DNA of 64,000 nt from Hydra vulgaris (taxonomy: Eukaryota > Cnidaria > Hydrozoa > Anthoathecata > Hydridae): positions 58,687,501 to 58,751,500 of the forward strand of contig NC_088928.1 of NCBI RefSeq assembly GCF_038396675.1, in the 5' to 3' direction. The position numbers and the translations under genes were made by a program. Shown here piece after piece: positions 24,201-36,707 of this stretch (position 1 is its first letter; each line of letters begins with the position of its first letter). Below the pieces are notes generated by a model, which saw only the letters and a list, made by a program, of their open reading frames with translations, made no database searches and was not told the origin of the DNA.

Positions 24201-25641
24201 TGCAACTCTATCTTTTTTTGAAACAAGTTTTAGAGGTGAGCATCCAAAACTTGCAATACTTGAATTAAGATCTTCTTTTAATGCATGATTGTCAACATAA
24301 ATTTCTTTTTCTTGGAGTTCATTTTCTTTTGTATTATGTTTGCAATTCAGAACTTTTCTGCAACTAGTGCAAATTTTTTGACCAGGTATTAAACCAAAAT
24401 CTTTGGCATATGAAAGACTGATTACTCTAAGAGAATCTAAAAAATAACGGAAATAATTATTAAATATTTTTTTATTTATTTATTTAGTGTTATTAAGGTA
24501 TTTTTATTAAATTAAGATATTAAATATTGAAACTTACTTTTCACATTTTTTGCGTTCTTGTTCAACGGATTACAACAATACCTGCGATGTTCATTCTCAT
24601 ACCTCGACAAGTAAACTTTCTCGTGATAGCTACAAATAAAATCTATGGGATTTATTTTGCTTCTCAAAGAAATAAGCTCTTGGTTTAGTTTAGACAGTTC
24701 TTGGTAGCGTTTACTTTTATTAGATAGATAGCACTGTTCATTTAATGCTTTACTAATACAGCAAGTAGAAAGCTCAGGCATATTACTTATTATTAATTAG
24801 TTCTAAAATACAACAATTTATTTGGTTTTATTAGTACTTTTTAGATTGACATACTAGTAATATAGAATTAAATGAAACAATAACTAAACTTTTAAAAAGT
24901 AATAATTTTTTATGGAAAATTTACCTGACTTTTAGAGACTACCTTTTGGGGGTTATAAATAAGCGCCCATTAATTTTTTTGGTTTTTATTAATTAACAGT
25001 CTTTAATTGATGCGTATAAAAAATTTTATAAAAAAAAAAAAGTGCCATCTTAGGTAACAGATGCTTTGCATCACAGATCAATTTTACGAAAATCTCGATC
25101 TGACTCATTTTGGAGACCTATAACTTTTGAATGCAGCTCTTTAATCAACTGATTTTTTTAAAAATGTTTATCCACCACATGCAGATCAGTAGGCAATTTG
25201 ATTTGTATTAACTTTGTAACTAGTTTTTAAGATTAAGGTCTTTAAAATCACAAAAAAACTTATTCTTAAAACAAAAAAATCAACTTTAGCCCGCCATTAT
25301 GGAAAAAGTTAAGATGCCAGAAATAATATTTTTTTCTTTTTTCAAAGTATCCACAGCACACTTGCTATCTTATAATAATTGAAGTATAAAACTAACTTGT
25401 TCAAAAGTTATTGGCTGTTAAAAATGATGAAAAAACCCTTTTTTCTTGTAGAGTGAAATTTTATGCAAAATAGCCCACTACTTAAATAGCGTTTTCTCAA
25501 GAACCATATTAGATATTGATCTAAAATTTTCAAAACATGCTTTTAACATATATATGTACAAAATCAAAAAATTTCAATAAAATCTGAGATGGTCCATGAG
25601 GGACCTCATTAAAATTTGCACCACTTGGCATGGAATGACCC
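21232..25641 (-). mobile_element. Sola-like DNA transposon with about 700-bp terminal inverted repeats
   Basis: The left end reads GGGTCATTCCATGCCAAGTG and the right end is its inverse, CACTTGGCATGGAATGACCC. The arms (21232 to about 21957, and about 24910-25641) are nearly identical for some 720 bp, a rare length. Four-base ATTA repeats flank the element exactly (21228-21231 and 25642-25645). A spliced transposase lies between the arms on the minus strand. The 4-bp duplication plus the DDD-type protein fit the Sola superfamily; I assign it as Sola-like by those criteria, not by a search. It lies in intron 1 of the TAF6L-like gene in the gene's own orientation. Confidence 0.8.
22205..24781 (-). 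pseudogene. Sola-like transposase, two exons, two frameshifts
   Basis: Exon 1 (24781-24538) begins MPELSTCCIS, has a CxxxHE/ERRYCCNPL metal-binding block and ends at GTAAGT. A 101-bp intron follows and exon 2 begins at 24436 in phase with NSLRVISLSYAKDFGLIPGQ and CTSCRK. The long core carries three candidate catalytic blocks: VLLDFAENYSF, YFSDGAASQYKNYKN and SHGKSPCDGDGGTVKR. One-base frame changes lie near 23095 (an extra A after FVYK) and 22765 (after LNDPI). The last part reads TPSKMYSWCVQHNKGISFFF and YVACVYDAQWYLGNI. Otherwise there are no stops over some 750 codons, so inactivation looks recent. Confidence 0.8.
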
Positions 25642-25645
25642 ATTA

Positions 25646-26209
25646 TTATTAATTACTATTATTATTTTAATTACTATTATTATTATAAATTTTAATTATT
25701 ACAATTGTTTCCGCTCAATTTACTATCATACTCTTTTATCAACTCGTAATTGGTTTTATAATCTTTTCGGAAATTAGGAGAAAATGTATGTTATAATGAT
25801 GTGATATGTAAGTTAAATTTTGAGGTAATCTAATTTTTAATTTCTAAGAGACTTAGAACAAATAGATTTTTTAAGATTCTGGTACATTTGCTTCTTATAT
25901 AATATAAGTAAATATATTCTTCTTATATAATATAGATGTGTATAAAAAAAAAGCATTATCTGAATATAAAAAAAAAGAAATCTTTTTTACTATTTTTATG
26001 AATAGAACCAATAGAAAGGTATTAAATGCAGTATTATTTTATGTATCAGGTTTATTGCTGTAAAATATATTTAAATGTGTTAAATATAGCGCAAGTATAA
26101 AAACGAAAATAAAATATGAAGAAATCATATAGTATTATTTTCATCATACAAAAGGAATATATATAGTTATAAATAATTTATAAATACTCATTTTAAATAA
26201 ATTAGCCCA
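25646..26209. other. Intron 1, AT-rich, no gene seen
   Basis: About 560 bp; only ATT/TTA simple sequence just after the Sola-like element and a TCTTATATAATATA direct repeat near 25895-25930. Confidence 0.5.
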
Positions 26210-26608
26210 TATTCATCAACAAATTTCAAGTTTCATGCAATAATCTCTTAGTGTTCAGTTTTTATGACCCTGCAATGTTTACAGCCCCCTCAAATTGAGG
26301 GGGTTAAAACTTTATATGGTCATAGTTTTTGAAAAATAAGACCTTATTGCATGAAATTTGAAATGTGTTGATGAATATAAATGTAGATAAAAATAATAAA
26401 GAAAATATTTTATAAACTCATTGCTCCCACGTTAAGGGCCGGGTGGGCCCAAAAATTAGAGCTTTTTTGTTCCCAAACTCCAATCACCCCAATTCTTTGC
26501 AAAACATTATTTTTTGATATAAGCATAAACATACAAAAGTTTGGAGTTTGCACAATTCCTGTAAGTGTCTAAACTCAAACATCTAAAAATCCAGTGTACA
26601 CCACTGTT
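26210..26608 (+). mobile_element. Foldback element, truncated copy (family of 48908-49452)
   Basis: Matches the right two thirds of the complete copy: ATGACCCTGCAATGTTTACA, CCCCTCAAATTGAGGGGGTT, GTTAAGGGCCGGGTGGGCCC, and the end ATCCAGTGTACACCACTG. The left inverted arm is missing, so the element starts abruptly near 26210. Non-coding. Confidence 0.82.
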
Positions 26609-27639
26609 GATTATAAATGAGATATTCGATTTTTAGCATATTAAATAAACTGCCGTCTTTTTAAAAAAGACAACAGGAAGTTAACACAGAAGTATACAGG
26701 GAAATATGCACTACTTTAAACAACTTTAAAGTATGACAAACTAGTTTATCAATCAATTAAACAAAATGTGTGATTATACAAAAAAGAATTTGTCTTTATT
26801 ATCTAACTGTTCTTGTTTTATAAGTTCACAAATTTCTAAAGAATACTAAAAACCCGGACTATTATGTTAAATTCTTTTGTAACACATGCATATTTTGCCT
26901 GCTTTTTAACATGCTAATTATTTATCTTTGAACTTAACACAGAATAATACGAAACAGTTATAGCTGCTTGAAATAACTTGTTTGATTTTTATTATTTTTA
27001 CATTAGAATATTCATTAATTATTTTTTTCATAATTTTTTTAGCATATCCTGAATCAAAAGTTTCATTTTTTAACTAGTAAAACAAACAGCTTTACAAAAT
27101 TACATCATTTGAGAAGTTTTTAAAAGAATAACTAAATAAAAGCATAAAATATTTCAAAAATTATTTAATAAAATATTTATCTAATAAAAATATACTATAA
27201 AAGTTTATATAAAAAATAAAATCATTGCTTATATTTAAACATGTAATGCACAGGTTTAATCAGATTGTTTTTAAATTTTACTACAAACTTAATTATAAAT
27301 TGCTCAATAAGGAATTTTTTTTTCCAGAAACTTTGCATGTTTAAGCTTTTTTTTATTTATTTTTATTCCATCTTTTTATTCTGTTGTGGGCCCCACTGCT
27401 ATGTAAACTGATTACGTTTTATCAAATAAAAATATGAAATATACAAATACTTTAAAAATGCCAAGCTGCTTAAGCTCTTTTTTGTGCACTGCAGGGCAGG
27501 TAATAAAAATATTAAACAATAACAACATAAATTACAATTAATACTTGGTGTAGGTTTGGCTAATAAAACGAAATAGAGAAGATTCAAGGGGTTATTATAT
27601 AAAAGCTAGGCCTACTAACTGACTAAATAACAATTATAT
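26609..27639. other. Intron 1, AT-rich, no gene seen
   Basis: About 1 kb. A short GTGGGCCCCACTGC at 27387-27399 and GCAGGGCAGGT at 27491-27501 may be worn hAT terminal sequence belonging to the next element, but I could not pair them convincingly. Confidence 0.4.
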
Positions 27640-29494
27640 TTAAAATATTTTCCTAGCTTTAGTTTTCACAGAAGTATCAATGACTTTGTTTAAGTCTAGG
27701 CTTGATGCAGTTTTGTTTTCAATTGCTATTAGCAATAAATGTCGGAGTCGAGTATGACCCATCTTATTTCTTAAATAATTTTTTATTATTTTTAATTTGC
27801 TAAATGACCTTTCAGCTGATGCAGAAGTGACAGGAATTGTAAAGAATAATAACATTGCTGTAAATACTTCTGTTGGGTTGCATTCTAGCACTCCATATTT
27901 GCTCATTATTTCCTTAAATAATTGGTGAACAATCCATGCTTGAGTTAGTTGAGGTAAAACTAGATGGTAAATATTAATAAATTGAAGTGAAAAACTAGGG
28001 CCTATTAAATCTGAATATGTTTTTATGAATTCGCCACACTTTTGTAATAAAGTTGCTTCATCAATATGTAATAAAAACATTGGCGTTGGAAAATTGAATA
28101 TATGACAGGCTGCACTAATACCAATAAAATGTGTATCTAATTGAGATATTGCTGAGTCTAGTACATTAGTGAAAATCTCAATTTTAAACATTTTTTCACA
28201 GTTTGGAAATTGGTGATCAGCAGCTAATTCATCAAAATATTTTTTAACTTTTCTTTGTCTTTTTTCTTGAAAATGGGTATCAATAACATATTTTCTTGCA
28301 GTTTCACTGGCTTTGCACTTGATTAATTCGAAATCATTTCTATAAATTTGCAACTTTGCTTTGGTCTCTGCTTAAACTTTACTTGCCTCGCCCAAATTGA
28401 TGTCGCATTTTTGTAAAGTTTTGGATGCATAATTGATGTCATTCAATACACTGTGCATGAATTTGCAAAGCAACAGAAACTTGAAATTTAGCATTTTTGT
28501 TTTAATACTCTCTGCTTCACTACGCTCATCTTTATTAGGACTCTTAAGAACTATTTCTGATAAGGCTTTGATAATATCAAAATAATGAAGTTTTAGTGTA
28601 GATATCGTATTGACACTACTGGACCATCTAGTCGGATTTAGTTTTTTTATAAGAGTGGATTAGAGTGGTGTCCGATTCGCCAGTGAATTTTGACAGTATA
28701 TCCCAACGTTTGATGCTGTTACTGAAAAAGTTATACAAATCTTGCAACGTTGCGAAAAAAATCTGTATTTCCACACAACCTCTAACGGCATCATTTATCA
28801 CTAAATTTAAATTATGAGTGGCACAATGTATGTACTCTGCGTTAGGCTGGATATCCTTAATATGTTTTTGTACACCATTATACAAACCACTCATCACACT
28901 GGCTCTATCATAGCCTTGCCCCACACATTTTTTTAAATCAATATTTTTGTAGATAAATAATGTTGTCACTTGGTTGACTAAATCTACAGCGCCATGTTTG
29001 ATAGCTGCATAAAAGCCTAGAAACATTTCTTTTACTTCTATATCAATTGGCTGTCCATTTTCGGATCTGGTTATTACTGCATACTTTACAACAATGCTTA
29101 GCTAATCTACCTTCGATATGTCCTGTGTCGTATCCATTATGATGGCAAAAAACAGTGACGCTCTAATTTCTTATTAAAAAAGAGAAACACATTGATACGC
29201 TACAAGAGTCATTGGGGAATGGCACACATATCACTATCCGTCAAATTGACAACACTGCCAACCTACAGAAATAATTTAGGGGAATTCCCTAGGCATAACT
29301 TTTGAAGTTCTCTCAACTGAGTTGTCGAGATTAAAGTGGGGTTGCAAATTGCAACCTGTCATATTTATTTTGAAAATGGGAGAAATTTCCAAAAGTTCAG
29401 TTCGACCGAGATTTCTAGTAAGAATTTGAAGGCCCCCTGAGCTTGAGGGCCCCGGGGCACTGCCCAGCATTGCCCCTAGGTTGCTACGCTGCTG
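27640..29494 (-). pseudogene. hAT transposase of the ZMYM1/DUF4371 type, 5'-truncated
   Basis: Minus-strand fragments in order. FFAIIMDTTQDISKVD then a stop and LSIVVKYAVI (29160-29060). EMFLGFYAAIKHGAVDLVNQ and CVGQGYDRASVMSGLYNGVQ, then EYIHCATHNLNLVINDAV (29026-28700). A frame change near 28640, then LNPTRWSSSVNTISTLKL. The C-terminus has FFTIPVTSASAERSFSKLKI and NYLRNKMGHTRLRHL (27640-28353), the hAT dimerisation block. Stops occur near 29100 and 28370. The N-terminal TTF-finger is missing. A hAT-like end, CAGCGTAGCAACCTAGGGGC read inward, lies at 29494; no partner at the other side was secured. Confidence 0.8.
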
Positions 29495-31089
29495 AAACTA
29501 ACACAAGTGAAGATGCATAACAAAATTTATTCTTGCACCTTTTTACTCACTGACTTTTTAAAAATATAAAATAGTTTATTTGCAAAACTGCAAATAAATA
29601 ATTGGAAAAAAAAACAAAGTCAAGCTTTAGCATATTTTTATTCATTAAGTTATAGACATATCACTACTGTTTCAAATAATGAGGAAATAAACAAATTATT
29701 TTATATTTCAAAAAACCGGAATTTACACAATTATTTGATTATAATATTTAAATATAACAACAATCATTATAACAATACATAATATTTCTACATTGTTTTG
29801 AGTTAATTATTCACTTGAACTAGTTTGTGATTATTTCGTAATAACAACTTGTTAGGGGAACTGATCCCACACTAAAACAAAAAATTATGTCAGAGCAATT
29901 TAAACAAGTAGCTTTGGGTAAAACATTTTTAGCAAAAATTATACTTAATTTGATTTAAAGTTATTTCTGTTTATTTCTAAAATAAACACACAAAAAATTT
30001 CATTATATGTTAAATCAAATGGTTTGTTTTAACAGTTTTAACATTTTTAATTTTTAGTTAAAACATTTTAAAACTATTTAAATATGCGAACAAAATAAAG
30101 AAAAGATATTGAAAGATTTTTTGAGTTGATCTAATATTTTATTATACTTTTCTATGCTATTTTTTAATTTTTTATTTCTACTATTTATATTGATTTTTAT
30201 TTTTTTATTTTTTTATATTATGTTTTTAAATAAAATTATTATTTTAATAAATATGTTGGTAAATAATGTATATACAAAAAAATATTACATCACTTTTTAT
30301 TCCTATTGGCCATCCTCCCTCCCTCTTGTTTTCAACTTTTTAGCAAAGGTAAAAATGTGGCAAAGGTTACCACTCCAGAAATGCACCTAAGAGATTTCTT
30401 TTTTCCATTTAAAAGACCAACAACAAACCATATGTGGTGTCCAAGCTTTATGCTTATGAAGCATATTTATACAAATTTTACAAAGAACTAACACTTTCCC
30501 AACATGAAAATTGATTGAAATTTAAATTTCAAATTCAATTTTTTAACTTTTGTAAAAAAATTTATCTTTTTTTCTTCAGGGCTTGTTTGATTAAGGTCTT
30601 CTCAATCAAAACATTAAAAACAACAAAACTTTTAGCTAATTTGATATTATTCTGTTGTTTAACATAATATTGACATTTTAAACTTGTAAAATTCAACCTT
30701 TTTGTAAAAAAAAAAATGAAATCAAACATTAGGAGATCTAGTGAACAAGTTATATATATTCAAACCTTGTATGTACTCGCTGTCTTTAATATGCCTCTTC
30801 CCTCCTACTTGTATATATTTATATGTTTTGGGGTAACCAAAATGTAGTCCCGCTCCCATACCTGCATATTAGCCTTATGGAAGACCCCTAATGGTAATCA
30901 TTATTTTTAAAGTTTGACAAGTTATCAAAACAAAAACAAAAAATATTTAAAATAATAGCTAGGTACAAACAAATTAAGTTTATCAAAAATGTTTTATTCA
31001 AAGTGAAAAAGAAAAAAGAAATGCAAGGTCATTAATTTATTAAATAAGTTAATTAAAACTTTCCTTTTAAATTGATAGTCTTTTCTCAC
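29495..31089. other. Intron 1, AT-rich, no gene seen
   Basis: About 1.6 kb. Frames at 30154-30491 are runs of Phe/Leu/Ile codons from T-rich sequence and show no domain. A more GC-balanced stretch at 30770-30895 (CCTCTTCCCTCCTACTTG) is unassigned. Confidence 0.5.
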
Positions 31090-31518
31090 TTTTTTTTTTT
31101 AAACATCTTCGCTTCAAACAAGGCTGCAAGCAGCCATTAATTAAAGTTGGAAGTTACTGTAAGAGAAAAGATGAAGATTGTAGAGCAAGATAACGATTGA
31201 CTGACGATTTAAAAGATTGCAAATTATATGAATCAGGAAAACAAGATGAAGGAAGCGAATTCCAAAGAACTGATGTGCCCATTATAGTATTTGTAGAAAA
31301 GAGAAAGAGAAGCAACATTACGACGATGTGATAATGGTTGAAGGTTGGCTGCAAGAGCAGGTCCAACTATGTTTACAATGCATTTTTTGCACCTTGTCTA
31401 AAAGAGAAAGGGCATCATTAGAAGATCCGCCCCAGATATGGCAACAGTATTCCATACAAGGCCGGATTTGAGATTTATAGAGATAGAGAATAGAATCCAG
31501 AGTAAGAAAGTGGCGAGC

Positions 31519-32835
31519 TCAATAAAGAGATGCAACCTTAGTAGATGCTAATTTTGCAACCGATTTGATATATGGTTTCCAAGAAAGATTGGAAGTAAGA
31601 GTTAATCCTAGAAGATGAAGAGTAGGTGACTCATCGAGTACATCACCGTTCATAAATATAGGAAGATCTAAATTATTGCGATAACGATTGGCTGAAAAAA
31701 ATTGAGTTTTATCTGAATTAAAGTTCACCAGCCACTGTGAGCCCCATGCTGTAGCAGAAGTGAGATCCTTTTCAAGCTCAAATGCCCCCTCCAAGCAATC
31801 AGAGGGTGTTGGTTTCTTATCATGACAAGAATAAATGGTAGTATCATCAGCAAACAATGCCACCTTAGATGTGAGAATATCTGGAAGATCGTTAATGTAA
31901 ATTAAAAAGAGTATAGGGCCAAGGATAGAACCTTGAGGAACCCCTGAAGTTACAGAATAAGAAGAAGAGTGTTGTTCATCGAGGACAACTTTTATGCTAC
32001 GATTGGAAAGGAAGGACTCAATGATCTTAAAGATGTTGCCAGATACACCATAAGAAGAAAGCTTATGGAGAAGACCAGCATGCCAAACTTTATCAAACGC
32101 TTTTGAAATGTCAAGAGCGACGGCCTTAACCTCTCCACCTTCATCTAATGCACGATAAAACCTGTCAGTTATTACTGTTAGCAAATCAGCTGAAGAACAA
32201 GAAGATCGAAATCCATATTGATGGTCAGAAAGTAAGTTATTAGATTCAAGATGAGAAATTAAGTGTTTGTTAATTAAAGATTCAAAAACCTTGCTTATGA
32301 TAGGAAGAAGACTTATGGGACGGTAGTTAGACGAATCAGATCGCTCCCCAGAATTTTTGAAGATAGGGATAACAGATGCGGCTTTCCAGCAGGCTGGAAA
32401 ACAAGACTCTGATAAGCACTTGTTGAATAGTTTTGAGAGTATAGACGACAGCTCCGGAGAACACTTCTGCAAGACAATAACAGGTATGTTGTCTGAGCCA
32501 CAAGCTGTAGAAGAGTCTAGGCAGGATATCACTTTAGATACAGATGCTGGAGTGATATGAATGTAAAGCAATGGATCAACCTGTTTGTTGGCAATATCAG
32601 GTAGAACGCAATTAGTGGAATCAAGAGATGATATTGATGAAAAGTTTTTAGCAAACAGTTCGGCTTTGTCTTTAGGTGAGGTGGCAAAGTCTGAACCATA
32701 CAAGAGAGGTGGAATTATAGATTTGCCCTTATTATTGATACTATTAAAGATTCTCCAGAAGTCACGAGAGCCTAATTTTTGAGATAAAATGCGAGATTTC
32801 ATGACCTGAGAATAGCGGGCTTTGGCGTTAGACAA
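31519..32835 (-). pseudogene. LINE copy 2: reverse transcriptase part
   Basis: Continues in frame from the endonuclease after the TAA. RT blocks: TACGSDNIPVIVLQKCSPEL, NYRPISLLPIISKVFESLIN, QYGFRSSCSSADLLTV, VALDISKAFDKVWHAGLL, SGVPQGSILGPILFLIYIND and LFADDTTIY (catalytic FADD), then WLVNFNSDKTQFF and LHLLGLTLTSNLSWKPYI. The domain is complete. The frame ends because CGA (Arg, as in copy 1) is TGA here at about 31519-31521. The remaining C-terminus (MEYCCHIWGGSSNDAL, then TSVLWNSLPSSCFPDSYN in another frame) follows with a deletion. Confidence 0.9.
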
Positions 32836-32841
32836 AACCTT

Positions 32842-33999
32842 TTAACAATGGTTTCTAGCAGTAATAAACAGGCGCCTGTTTTCTGGAGAATTGTTTTGCT
32901 GATAAATATGGAAGTAACGGTTTCGATTGGCAATCGCAGCAGCACAGCGTGAGGAAAACCATGGAGGAGAGTGAGGCTTGACCTGGAATCGTCGAGAGGG
33001 AATAAAAGATTCCATGCCAGCCTGACTCCACGAAGTTATGTAAGAAGCACATTTGTCGACAGGAAGTTGAAAGATTTCTACCCAAGGGCCATCACGAAGA
33101 AAATCACGGAAAGAATCCCAGTCAGCTTTACTGTAGTTGTAAGAGGTTCGATAATAGGGGTATTCAGGTGATGAAGAAGAATGAGATATTAGTTTTAAAG
33201 AGATCAAACTGTGATCAGAAGCACCTAATGGTGAATGTGGAGAAACTGAGCACTGACTAGGATCAGAAACAAGACATAAGTCGAGTAGAGAAGGTAAATG
33301 ATTAGGGTTGTCAGGAAAGCGAGTTGGAAAGTTGACTATTTGAGTTAGGGATTGAGAAAGGCAAAAGTTGTGGGCTTTAAAGCCTGCAGAGTCACTGACA
33401 CTAGAGCCAAGCCATTCAGAGTGGTGAGCATTAAAGTCACTGACAACAACTATATTAGCTGATGGATAAAGAGAGAGGGCTTGGTCAATATGATCAGAAA
33501 TAACATCAAAAAGTGTGCAGTCTTGAGATGAAGGAGACCGATATAGAACAAAGAGAAAGGCAATAGAGTGAAGTGGTGCTAAACAAAAGCACATGAAAGA
33601 ATAGTCTGTGGATTCAAACCTAGTTTCACGACAAACAGGTGAATTCTTATGAATGTAAATGCCCAGGACAAGCATGTGACTATTGGAGTCTTTACGAATC
33701 AGAGGAAGATAACCATCAACACTAAGATCACAAGATGAGACAGCCAAACTCAAATTAGTCTCACAAAGAGCAAGTAGGTCTGGTGAACTTTGCAAGAGAT
33801 AAGACTCAACAGAAGAAAAGTTACTTCGAAGACCACGAATATTAGTGAATGATAGGTTTAGAGAACTTGGTGATGATGATGGTTTTTTGTGTTTTATAGT
33901 TTTTGGTACTTTATTCATTTTTAAATTAGTTTGAAGAACTTGACTCAAAGCATAGATAGTACTCAGAACACCGTTTAATAGCCCAAGCAATTGCCTCAT
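32842..33999 (-). pseudogene. LINE copy 2: apurinic-type endonuclease part
   Basis: 385 codons ending at TAA 32844-32842. A likely original start is the Met at residue 28 (MNKVPKTIKHKK), matching where copy 1 has ATG. Endonuclease motifs are all present: FTNIRGLRSN (about 51-60), LALCETNL (76-83), YRSPSSQD (153-160), VVVSDFNAHHSEW (184-196), PSLLDLCLV (236-244), LGASDHSLISL (258-268). These are the metal and phosphate-binding residues of the LINE AP endonuclease, so the domain looks catalytically complete. The stop is in the same frame as the RT part and is shared with copy 1. Confidence 0.88.
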
Positions 34000-34690
34000 T
34001 ACTACTAATAAACCCTAAGCCGTAACAAAGGGCTCCAAATGTGGCCTCCGCAATGCACACCAAAAGTACAAACAGGGACACCATCCATGCGCAACATGGC
34101 ACTGTTAATACTTTGATATTTTTCAGCTGTTGATGGAATCAGCCTCTCTGAGAGCTACCACAGAGTTCGGGAAACCTGACTACCAGCCGGCCTCAGAACC
34201 ATAAAACTGAGTTTTAGAGCTGTACCCTCATAAGGAGATAATAGAATGAGTTGCCTAGTCATAAAAACAGTGACACAAGCAAACCCATGCATTGAGTCAA
34301 GAAGATCCAGCATTCAACATCCTAAACTGGAAACAATGTATTAAAAATACATCTGCGCCAGCCTAATAGATGAAGAAGCGGTGCGAGGCTGGTCAACAGA
34401 TAGAATCTGTTTACCCCTTAAGTCTTTGCCTAGGAGGCCTTCTACAAGACAGTAGCTGGGTGCATTTAACATCTGTCCAAGATGAGTATTTTTATCGAGA
34501 CACCATCTCTAACCTTTACTCAACCAAGAGCCCCAAGGCAGGGGGTGTTTTAAGTCGGAGTTGGCATCTCCTAGCCTTTGCCTAAAAAGGCATATCCTAC
34601 AAGGCGCCAGGATATGAATCAGATTGTACTGGGTTACATGTTACCAGTAGCAGGATAACCTGATCTGACAAGATCAATCTGACAAGACCT

Positions 34691-36110
34691 AAAGTCTTTC
34701 AGCACCATTATTATATTATTAAGTTTAAAAATCTCACTTTTATTTTCAAAAAATGCTTATACAAAAGTGTTTACAAAATTAGGTTATTATAAAAAATAGT
34801 TTGATAAAACAATTGCAAGGGAGAAACATACTAAACCCATTTTATAACAAGTTATTATTTTTTATTAAATAATTAAAAATATAAAATATTATAGTGTTAC
34901 CCAAAGAAAATTCATATCAAGGGTTGCAATATGTCTAACAAAAATTATTGAATTGGGTTTTAAATCGTGTGGCATTTAAGCAAATGGTTCTAGAGATGTT
35001 AGATTAAAAAAATAAAAGATTGGTTATCTCATAGTAAAAAGTTAGGTTATTTGGTACTGTTGAACAAACCATATTTTCATTATAAAACCTTGCAGAGCAT
35101 GGATAATAGTATGATCCTAATCTGAAATAACTCTTAATATGGTAAGATTTTGCCACTCAGTAGTCAGTTATTAGCATTTTTGAGCATAACTAAAATCCTT
35201 TCAGTTTTAAGAGCTGTTGTTACCCACAATATTGTTTAGTAGTGTTGGAAACTTATCACAGAAGTTTCAATGACGTTCAATAGGGCTTTTATAGTGTCAT
35301 TAATAAAGAAAAATATAACCTATCTTTTTCGCATGATCTTGTTTGTAGTGTACAAATCTTCGATAAACAAGACAGAAATACTTGTGTAGTACACTGTTAT
35401 GTAGTACCCTGAGAAAGATCTTCAATTGTGAAAGGTTTAATCTTTTGTTAACTTTACTCAATATAATTGGAAAAAAATTTTTTGACTCTTCTTTTTTTCT
35501 ACTATCGCAAAAAAAAAAAAAAACTAAAGATCTTGAGGAAGCAATAAAGACAATAATGAGAAAAAAATGCAACAAAACAAAATAATAGAATAGGCATACA
35601 AACATCAAAATAAGTTCTAGATATTGGGGTCACTTTGACCTGTCAAACACATTTCATACTGCAACTTATCAACAACTATTTTGCTAGATAAAATGACAAA
35701 TAATTGGTTGGCCTCATCGAACAGGAACTTGCACAAGCCAGAGAGGCACCAATGTTAGACACTTATTTCAAGCCTTGCTATGATACAAAGAATTTTTTAA
35801 TATTATATATGATATAAAAATATTTAAAATATAAACTTCAAAAATCCTGAAATAAAATAATATTCCTAAAGTATTAGATACAGGGTATGAGAACCAGATT
35901 TTTTAAAATATTAAACTTAACAACAATCTCTCATCAATATATAACATAAAATAACAGAGCATGCTCTTACTTTTTGTCATAGCAAAAAAAACCTTTTTTA
36001 TTGTAAATTTTTTATTGACAATTTTTTTATTGACACCTTTTTTATTGAATTATTTTTATTGACACCTTTTTTATTGACAATTTGTAGAGAGTGATATCAA
36101 AAATTCTTAC
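34691..36110. other. 5' part of TAF6L intron 1, AT-rich, no gene seen
   Basis: About 1.4 kb next to exon 1. Five near-tandem TTTTTATTGACA units lie at 35995-36080, directly downstream of the exon 1 donor. No coding evidence. Confidence 0.5.
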
Positions 36111-36257
36111 ATGAACAGTCTCTCTAATTCTATAAGTTGTATCTTCAGCAAGGTTCCCACAAATCTCATCATTAAGCTTGGAAATGCCAATAGACTCTAC
36201 CCAAACATCTAAACACTGTTTTGGAATAACAGTGTATCGTGAACTTGTTCCACTCAT
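36111..36257 (-). CDS. TAF6L: TAF6L-like gene, exon 1 (start codon, first half of histone fold)
   Basis: First coding exon of a five-exon minus-strand gene. ATG is at 36257-36255; 49 codons end at a GTAAGA donor (phase 0). Joined to exon 2 it gives a TAF6-type histone fold at about residues 7-78: start RYTVIPKQCLDVWVESIG, then NLAEDTTYRIRETVH. In the known family this fold pairs with TAF9; TAF6 acts in TFIID and TAF6L in SAGA. The next exon's FMKHAKRTCLTTEDFNNAL is closer to TAF6L than to TAF6, so I call TAF6L, with TAF6 as the alternative. No in-frame upstream ATG is needed. A TTTATTTAG just 5' of the ATG could be an ordinary or spliced-leader acceptor (inference). The following intron is about 17.8 kb. 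Confidence 0.82.
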
Positions 36258-36707
36258 AACATCTTTAATTATTTGTTAAATTTTCTAAATAAAACATATA
36301 ACTTGTAAAATTATTTAAAATATATTAAAACTTCCCAATATATTGGTGTTACAAAGCACCATGCAGGCCTCGGCAGGAAGCCTACACTAATAACAGGCAC
36401 GGTTTTTGCAACAAAAAAATTTGTTACGTTTAAAGAATTTTTCATGTTACAATAAATGACGCTTGTTATGTGTATATTATTGTAGCATTAATGTTGCAAA
36501 CATATGCTTGTAACAAGTATAAAACCAAATTTTGTATTTAATAAGCAATTTTTATATAAATAAACAGCTCTCATAAAAAGCAGTTTGGAGGAGCAAACTG
36601 CTTTTTATGAGAGCTGTAATGAGACTCCTTGACTGTAATGGTCTTCTCAGCCTTTAAGAGTTAAACATGTATACATTTTTGTGAATTTGTAAAAAGTCCC
36701 ATATATA

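Larger units (their letters stand above)
31090..34690 (-). mobile_element. LINE (jockey/CR1 group), copy 2, better preserved
   Basis: Full-length orientation on the minus strand: 5' end near 34690 (AGATCAGGTTATCCTGCTAC read on the minus strand), about 690 bp of 5' region, one long endonuclease plus RT frame, and a 3' end GCGAAGATGTTT with poly(A) (T run 31090-31100). Two nearly adjacent ATCTGACAAGA repeats lie at the extreme 5' end. About 170 bp of the C-terminal coding region is missing near 31300 relative to copy 1. It is in the sense orientation of TAF6L intron 1. Confidence 0.92.

Noticed and set aside
30154-30491. Hydrophobic protein frames
   Set aside because: Phe/Leu/Ile-rich text arises from T-rich DNA; no start context or homology signal.
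32357-32782. Plus-strand frames antisense to LINE copy 2 (and minus-strand ones in copy 1)
   Set aside because: They are shadows of the RT frame and occur identically in both copies.
31090-34690. Active LINE
   Set aside because: Endonuclease and RT domains look complete, but an in-frame TAA lies between them, a CGA-to-TGA stop follows the RT, and part of the C-terminus is deleted.
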